In this document: piece by piece, positions 36,401-45,400 of the stretch
Layout: each line of letters starts with the position of its first letter
How positions within the stretch are numbered: position 1 is the stretch's first letter
Origin: Apricaphanius iberus
Taxonomy: Eukaryota; Chordata; Actinopteri; Cyprinodontiformes; Aphaniidae
Direction: 5' to 3'
DNA: 64,000 nucleotides
Assembly: GCA_028564705.1 (NCBI GenBank)
Contig: JAPXFQ010001662.1
Span: 4,152,001 to 4,216,000, forward strand
The notes under the pieces: model-generated
Database searches by the model: none
The model's input: the letters and a program-made list of their open reading frames with translations, nothing else
What the model was told of the DNA's origin: nothing
Made by a program: the position numbers and the translations under genes

Positions 36401-39400
36401 GGGATGCCACCACCTAATATGAATTTCCTGGTAAACAACAATGATACAAACAAGGATGCAAAGAATTTGCCAACTTGTGATTAAAATAAAATCAATTAAA
36501 GTACATTAATTATTATATCTAAAGAAGCAATGCCAATACCAATGAATGATAAAAAATTAACAGCTTTAAGAGCAAGGTTAACCCAACTTTTACTACTATG
36601 TTTGTATGGGCGGAAAAATAGTCACATAGCTGCCAAGCAGGCAGTGAAATGAACAACTAGCCACCCAACATGCCAACACTTCCCCGTGTGCCAGCCTTGC
36701 AGAAACTGGGAAGTGATCCAATCAGCAGGAAATAAAGTAACAGATGTGCTGCATAGTGGGTAACACCTGTCTTTTAAAACTACAGTCAAAGCTGAAATAA
36801 CTGCCAAACACATAATTGTCATTACAAATAAGAATAATTACAACTGTTTAAAGCCAGTGATGTCAAATTATGAAAATGAGTCTGAAAATTAGACACTAAA
36901 ATGATAAAAGACTAAAGGCGGTATATACTGGTTAACTAAGATATTATAGCCAGGGTAAGTATTTTTTATGCCTATTAGTAATATATAGTATGTATGAATA
37001 GAGATATATCAAGAATAAGTGACAAAAAATAGATTTCTGTGAAAAAGTATTCTCCCCCTGACAAATTTCTCTTTTTGCATTTGGTTACACTTAAGTGGTT
37101 CTGTTTAAAAATAATTTTTAGAATTATTTCTTCCTTAATAAGAGGGGAATAAACTATCCAATCAACCTGGAACTATTGAAAAGAGAATGCCAGGACCCAT
37201 TCCCTATTCTACCAATCCAAAGCCATTTCCAAGGTGGTAGTGTGATTGTCTTTGGTGGCTTTTCTACTTTGAAGCTTGGACTACTTTTCACAATTAATAT
37301 GTGGATTAAAGCCTAGTTTATACTTCTCCCTCAACAAGTTTGCACCCAGACGCAGACATATTGACAGTGACGTTATACCTTTATTCTTCGATGTTAGTGT
37401 ATCAGTGTTGCAAAGCAGTTCCCCACCAGGAAGGCAGAGGGTGCTAACTTTTTTCTGGCGGATCTGTCTACAGTTGCAGAGTTGACTAAAGTTTATTTTA
37501 TTCAGCTTGTTAACACATACCCCTCAAGGAGCAACTGACAGAAAGTACAATTTGATTGAGATGGAAACCTGGGGCTCTACTCCATACTTGCTTGCGTAGG
37601 TGACGGACAGCCCTTGCGTCGCCAGATAATGGAGTTGCGTCTATCCGTTCCAACGTAGCTGGAGAAGTATAAACTAGGCTTAATTCTGTTCTCTAGCAAA
37701 AAATCGATGCAAGCTTTCAATTGAAATTCTAACATAGTTTTAAAATTTTAATCAATAATGGTTAGAAACATTTGTGTTTTCTTTATGATTGCCAGTATTT
37801 ATTGTTGTCATTCAGGCCTCTTGATTTGTTTTTGTTTCTTACAAGCTTTCAGTTACGGTAAAAAAGGTAGTATGATAAAGGGCTGAATTGAATTCTTTAT
37901 TGCAATTAGTTAATTAAAGAATGCATAAAATGACCAAGGCTGCACTTATTATACATTTTATCCATCTTTTGATAGCTATCAATCAATATTGATTTCGATC
38001 AATATGACTTTTCCCTTTATCAATATGCTCTTTTTTCTATATCGTCCAAGCTATCTCCAAAATAACAAATTCCAGCTTAGGAGTGGCCTAGACAAACTAC
38101 AGACTTAAAACTTATTTAGTAGCAGTCGCATGACCTTCAAAATGTCATTCATGCTTGGAAACCTTCCAGTGTGGTTGAAGTGAAACAATTCTCCAAAGAA
38201 GAGTGGGCCTAAATTCCTTCCAAGCGATGTAGAAGTCTCACGTAAAGTATTTTGTAGAAAGACAACCAATTGTTAAATGCATGGAGTGATTACTTTCTCA
38301 TATAGAGATGGGTTGTGTTGGACAGCTTTTCCCAATAAATTAAAATAATATGTATTAATTCAAGTTTGTTTGATGATCTGAAACAAAATGTGTAGGGGGA
38401 AAAAGCAAAAACAGGTGACATTTATAAGGGTACAAATATTTTTGTATCTCTTAAACCTAAGGAGCTGATGATATTCTGTAGGTTTTATTAAATGTGACAA
38501 ACTCAGAGAAAGAAATTATAAATAAGAAGGCAGCTATATAGTGCTGACTAGCCCCTGAATTATTTACTCCCATGAAGACCCATCACCTTTGAACAGGACA
38601 GACACACACTCAGAACCTTGCCTTCTCTAGATGTCTCCAGAGACCTGTGGTTTAATCATCCAATTGAAAGAGCTGGGATTAATTTATGTAGGTTATTTTG
38701 AATGAAGAAAAATATCTTTATATTTACCTATATCTGTTTATTTACAGTTGATATTTTCTTTAAGCTCCAATTCTGAGTTTATCAGCTTTTGAAAATGATA
38801 ATATTTTACTTTCAGTTCACGAACATCTTTGCTATCAAGAGCAAGCTTCGTGTTTTGACTCTGTTACCTTGACAGACCCATTTTCTCACAGCTTGCTCTT
38901 TTTTTTCTTTCCTTGCTTCCTTCCTATTCTGCAAGTCCCATTCCTTCAAGCAGCCATAATTGTCTCTGATAGCTTTTCCTCGTTCATGTGGCTTTAGGCC
39001 AATAAAGGGACATAAAAAAACATTCAGTTTCAAGAGCTATCACCCAATTTCGTTCAAATGCAGTACCACCTGGTCCCATTCATTAGCACATAAGAGAGGA
39101 CAACCACAAGCCGACAAATCAATATAAATGCACAAGGTTCACAGTACACCAAGAGCCTGTGGATTCTGCTCCAAGTGCAGAAAACGGTTGCTGAGCACAC
39201 AAACACAAATATTTAAGAGCAGACATACCGTGAGCACATGTTCCTCCTTTCTCTGCCCATCCATTTAGACCAAAACATCCGCAAAGCAGAAGCAGGAGAG
39301 ACGTAAACCAGTTCTTCTCTATGGCGGCGGTGTGTGCTGTATATGGGGGACGTCTGTGCGCGTGAACAGCGACAGTGTCACGCTCGTCTGTTCCCTCTTC

Positions 39401-42400
39401 CTCTGCTCATCTCTTTATACAAAGGGAGGACGAGGCGCTTCAGAACACACAGTGCTCCGCTTTACCCCGTCAGCCCCGCTCTATGCACAGCAGCCAATCC
39501 CACCATGCCGCCATGAATATTTCATTCACCCAGCCAACAGCTTATAAACACACACACACACGCATGCACATCAGACGGAGGGCAAACGTTCACATTTAGA
39601 GGACATACAAGTCCTCAGTTGCAGAGGTATTCAGGTCATAAATGAAGAGTCGCCCCCCAACAAAGATAAATAGAAATGGGTATACGTGTGAGGTCGACAT
39701 TCCCTGCAGTCTGCACTGCATTGAAAGAGGGCAGATTGCTGTGAATTCATTAGACTCTGAATGTCTGTGGCTTTGACTTATACAATCCCAGTCAAAGCAT
39801 CAATGTTAGATGTGTCCTTCAACAACTTCTAATACTCTAAAGAACCATCGTTCTTCTGCTTCCTGATGGTTGAAAAGCTCGCAAATGAGGGGGCAAAAGA
39901 GCAGATTTCTGAAATATGAGAGGTTTTTAACAAGCTCATTTTAATACTTTAAAAAACTATGTTGACGTTCGGCAACAGAAACTGAACACATCAGCTAAAA
40001 ACAGCCACACTTAATTACTTAAAAGAATTCTCAAGGGTAAATATGAAACTAATCTTCAATTAGAATGATCATAATATCATTCTAAATTAAACTCAACAGA
40101 AAGAGTGACATCTAATGGCAGAATCGATACAGAGTAGAAGTGTTCTAATTGAAATCGAAATACTGTTTGTATTTTTTGAAATACCGTAAATACGTTTTTT
40201 TTTTTATCTGTGTTGTCTGAAAGATTTCGTATTAGGACGTTGACAGATTCAAAATGGTAATTTATGGTCATTTGAGAATAATGTGTTTTTCTAACTTATT
40301 TGAATATACAAGTAGCCTTTATTCATTTTAAGAGCACTGAATATTTTAAGTAATATAAATGAAAAACTAAAACAATACTTTGTAATAAAAATACAAATAG
40401 ACTAGGACACACCCACATTTTTTTTCTTCTTAAAATGGCTAAAATGATATAAAGGCGTATTACCTCAGTTAGACATGATCAGAACATTGTTACTTAGAAT
40501 TTTAGAGGTTTGTGCTTTCTGATGCATTCAGAAAAGTGTAATAGCTTATACATTTCATGCATGATTTAAAAAGTCTTCAAAATAATTTGAAATCAGCCGT
40601 TTACTTTACAGACATATTTATTAAAGTGGAAGACATAAAAAAAACAATAAAAAAAAAAACAATATGTCCTGGTCTGATCAAGTTCAATCTATAAGCAGAC
40701 TGCAGTGTGCTAAAAGATATTATTAGATATTATACAAAGCTCAACTAAATCCACCAAAAGCCTCCTTTGTCTCCCACAGTACATTATAAATTTTGATAGT
40801 GTGAACTTTGATTAGACCACTGTAACACAGCTTATTTTCTATTTTATGCCATTCTGCTGATTTTTGTCTCATAACTATGTTGGTGCTGATGACTCAGTTG
40901 GAGCAAGCTTTTTAACAGCTATGGTTTAAAGTAAGTGCACCTTCTATCAACTCAAGGATATGAATGGTTTGGTCTACTTGTAGCTGTCGGACAAACAAAC
41001 ACCTAAGAACTGTTTCGTTCAGCTACAGAAAGTTGCCGAGTCATTTACAATATGATCGCAAATCATCACACTATAACCTCTTTGAAACAGGCCATGAAAA
41101 CGGTTCATTATGACCTGACCTGACCACCACCACCAAAAAAATGTAATCAGGACCCTCCTGTAAATTTCTTGCCATGTGAAAGGAGGCGAAAGGCAATGTT
41201 CCGGTAAAAAAGTGGTGCATTTGGAAAGACAACTACGGTTAAAGTGTTACTGTGACAAATATCAAAAAGAAAAAAACTTTAGACATAATTATTGGATGTA
41301 TTATTTCCAATGAAAAGTGAATGTATGGCCTTCCATGACCTACCAATCTAGACGTATTATATTCACTAACACTGTGCCAGTATTCATGTGGAACGAACCT
41401 GTGTAATGATCTTAGTCCTGCTAAACTCATACAACTATATTACAAATATTCCAACAGACTAATTGGTACACAGCACATACACCCTCTTTTGTGCTGTACA
41501 AAGTCTGTTCTTTGAGTGTATGTACTTTCTGAGAGAACAGTGTGATTAAACCAATTAAAACTACTATAACTCAAGCCATTATAGCTCAAGTTTTAAAGAT
41601 ATAAAGACTGAGCTTTAAAAAGTGAAATTGGGGCGGTAGGTTAAAGTGCATTTTCAGTTCAAGTTAAGCTGCTGTCATTCCATAGGAGGTATGACACAAG
41701 CTGTTTAGATAATATAGTGTGCCTTCGTAACTGGTGGACATTAATCAGTCCTCCACAAACTCCTGTATACTAATACTAAAGTATCCTAGATTCAAACATG
41801 AGACCGTCTGTCTGACAGCTGAAGCTTGGCCTAAATTGGGTCACGCAACAGGACGATGATCTTACCTACGGCAGCAAATCAGGATGTCTAAAAAAGAAAA
41901 GAATCAAGGATCTGTGACGAACTTGCCAAAGTCCAGACGTAACTCTCAGGTCTGCCAGTGCTGCAGAGGTCAGATATGATCACACAGAGGATGAGTGTAT
42001 CAAGTCTTTGCTGATAAAGATATTGAATTATGGAGCATATGTTGTTGTGTTTCACCAGTGGGTTTTTTTATATACATAATGACACAATCTATAATTTCAT
42101 TTATGATTATCTGAGTGTGAATATTCTGATGCATACATACATAAATACTCACCTACAGGAGAAAGTAAAGAGACTGATACTCATAGATACAATCTGATTA
42201 CAAAAATTGTTTCGCTTGGGCTCTTGTGACCTTTGCACTTGCAAAGATGCAAACAAAGCTTAAAGAAAATACAACCTATGAAACCGGTAAAAAAAAACTG
42301 GGAAATTTTCTAAAAGACTATACACTTTATTAACACTTTACACTTTATTTTGGTTTGCAGCATTGAAATTTAATTAAGTGTATGATGATTTTTAAAAACA

Positions 42401-45400
42401 CTGCCAGGGAAATTATTTGAGAAAAAGCATTTAAAACAAAATAGGAAAATGATGTATTAAAAGAAGGAAATTACTAAAAGGCAAGACTAATAAAAGTGAG
42501 TGCATAATTGTGAAGTGGAAATAAACATCTGAAAAGTGTGGCATGCATATGTACTCAGACAACTTTCCTCTGATACCCTGAAATAAAGTGCCACCAATAG
42601 CCTTCAGATATCACCTAATTAGTAACATTATAAACCTCCCTAATCTGTGAGGTTTGTTAGAGAACATTATTGAACAAACGGTGTCATGGAGAGCAAGAAA
42701 GACATCAGATAGAGCAAGGGTCAAGTTGTAGAGAAGTTTAAAGCAGGGTTTCATTATAAAACAGTATGCCAAGGTGTTAACATCTCCCAGAGAACTGTTT
42801 AATTTGTCATCTGAAAATTTTAAGTGCATTGCACAACTATGAACCTACAAAACCACAAAAATCTACCTCAATAGACAGGTGGTGCAAGGGAAACAACACA
42901 CAAAGAAGCACCCAAGAGGCCCATAGTAACTCTAGATGAGCTACAGATATCCACACCTCAGTAATTAGTTGGGAATTTCCCAAATCTGATTGGACCTTAT
43001 AGAAAAAAAGAAGGCTATTGTTGAAGAAAAGCAATTAGAAGTAATTTTTCTGGTACATACCTAGGTTTAATGTCACGGTTCGGTTAATTTTCAGTTCAGT
43101 AAAATAGCGAAAAAACGTTTTTCTCTTGTGTAAACAGGTAATGCTTTAATTAAATAAAATTAAACTTTATTAATAAATTATCTGACAACATCTTTTCAAA
43201 AAAACAAAAATGTAAAAAATATAAACTTTAAGATTTTCCCTTTTGAAATTATTTTCATAACTTGTCACCATAAAGAAGTCATTCTGTGCCGTTTCAACAA
43301 ATCAACATCTTATTTTACGAATTTAGCCTAGGGCGGACAGCTCCTGTGTGGACCGTCAGACAGTGTTTTCCTTCTGATTGACAACGTTCACAGTTCTCTG
43401 TTGGCGCGTGCGTAATTTGACCAGGCTTTTACCCATAGGGGAAGATCTACTGGCCTCTCAGCCGATGTTTTGTCAAACAAAAGTGACCCTCTAAGGAATT
43501 ATCTAAGACGTTTGCATGTCACAACCGTTTCGACAGTGAGCGACGTCACTGATCAGTGCCAAAAGGTGCCCACAGCAGCAGAAATAACAAGAGATCAACC
43601 TGGAAGAAGCAGGGAATTCTGTTTGCTATGTTGTAATAAATGTCCCCACCAGCGATTCTTCTTATTTTACAAAGCCATTTGTTTGGCAATGTCTGCTTAT
43701 TTTCCTCTGACTTACAAACAATCAGCCCAGTTTAACCACAGCTATCCCTCAGCAAATCAATCTACCGGCCCATTTCCGTGTACATAACTGTTACTAATTT
43801 GATTCCTTTTTGGGGGAACTTTGAACGTGAATATGAGAACTCCTGACTTATAAGATTGTCATTCTATTTACATTGCTTGTATAGCTCTAAAACAGTTTGG
43901 GCAAAACTGAACAGCACCTAACTATTTTGTAAACTTATAAGAGCTTATTACTTTTGAAGCAGATTTATCAGGCCAAGGGCAGCAAAATTACATTTTCAAA
44001 GACCCCTTGTTATGCCTCAGAACAAAAGCCCCGGTTAGGAAGAAAACCATAAAACAACAGCGTTTCCCTGTCTGAAACCACACTCATGTTTTTTTCAGCA
44101 TCCATAAACAATCTGAATGCTCCAATGAAAGATGAACAGTTGTGAGTTCTTGAGTAAAAGTCCTGGGAGATGATGTCACACATGTAAGAAGTGCACTGCA
44201 ATAATGCAACCCCATGACCTTCCTGGAATGCATGAGTGTGTATGAATCCGCGCATGCATACAGTGAGCGAACACATGCACATGCAGAGTAGTGGGCTACT
44301 TTACACCATCACTCATGTCACACAGTCACTGTGCTCTTTAAACTTAGCTCTGCAGCAAGCCTCTTTTTTCTGATCTTAACGCTTATAAGCCTATCTGTGA
44401 CAGTGACGCCCGGTGTTGTGCGAGAATCTGTTCCCCTGAAATATTCTGTTCCCCCTGGTGTTACAGGGGTATGTTTTCCCTAACCTTTTGTCGTTTCTGA
44501 TTGACTGACCGGTTGATTTCTTACTAATCTTAACATTCGAGAACAATTACCTAACCCTCAGTCATTTTCTAACCCTAACATTGGATGAGCATTACCTAAC
44601 CATAAACTGACCATTTTCCCAACCCTGCTCTTCGGGAACCAGTGCCTAAACCTAACGGGGGAACAGAATATTTCAGGGGAACAGATTTTCGCACTACACC
44701 GGCAAACAGGATGTGGGCATTTATTCTCACACATACTGAAAACCAACCTGTAACGCATGTGAGACAGGTCATGCCTTTGCGTTTTGGTTATTTTTGTCGC
44801 TTATAAGTTGCCTTATCTTTCACAGTAAAATTACCAGCAGTTAATTATCTAAAGAATGTGAGTAAATTGATCTCATTCGGCATGCAAAGGAGGCTGTAAC
44901 CGTCTAATGGGAAATTACACTACCTTTCTCTTCCACAGACTCGCTCAGCTGTGGAGCTTAATGGGACACATGACGTAAAGTAACGTAGCGTGTGAGCGGA
45001 AAATACCTAAAGCGGTTAACTGCTAATCAGTCGTTTACTAACAGACTTACAGAGGCAAAGCAAAACCTACCAGACTACTACTTTTTTCATAATCTAAATG
45101 TGTTTAAAGCACAGCTAATGATCGGACATACAAGGAGCAAATGTTTTAGGTAAACTAATACAGGGCATAGACGTTAACGTATCATACGAACAAAACCTCC
45201 AGTTTAGCAACAAACCTCTGAAAAACAGACATAAAAGCGCGAAAGGATGCATATTAGATATCTTTGTTCAAATTTAGACCTTTAAACAGTGTAAAATAAC
45301 CGTTGCCATCTGCAAGGAGAGTAAGGAAAGGAAAGCCGGGCAAACAATAGAAGTCACCGGATGATCATCAAGCATCCCTTTGACTTGTGCTGTTGCTTGG

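Noticed and set aside
38812..39033. Minus-strand ORF with a basic, lysine-rich end and a donor-like gtaaca
   Set aside because: It is low-complexity [10 protein letters not shown] sequence from a purine-rich patch, with no acceptor, phase match or similarity to slc4a7.
39332..39599. Three overlapping plus-strand ORFs of 60-74 codons
   Set aside because: They overlap in different frames within a GC-richer island, where stops are rarer. None has a recognisable motif; the island is better explained as a promoter on the other strand.
43470..43787. 105-codon plus-strand ORF
   Set aside because: No similarity I recognise, no splice context, and it lies in intron 1 opposite to the gene.
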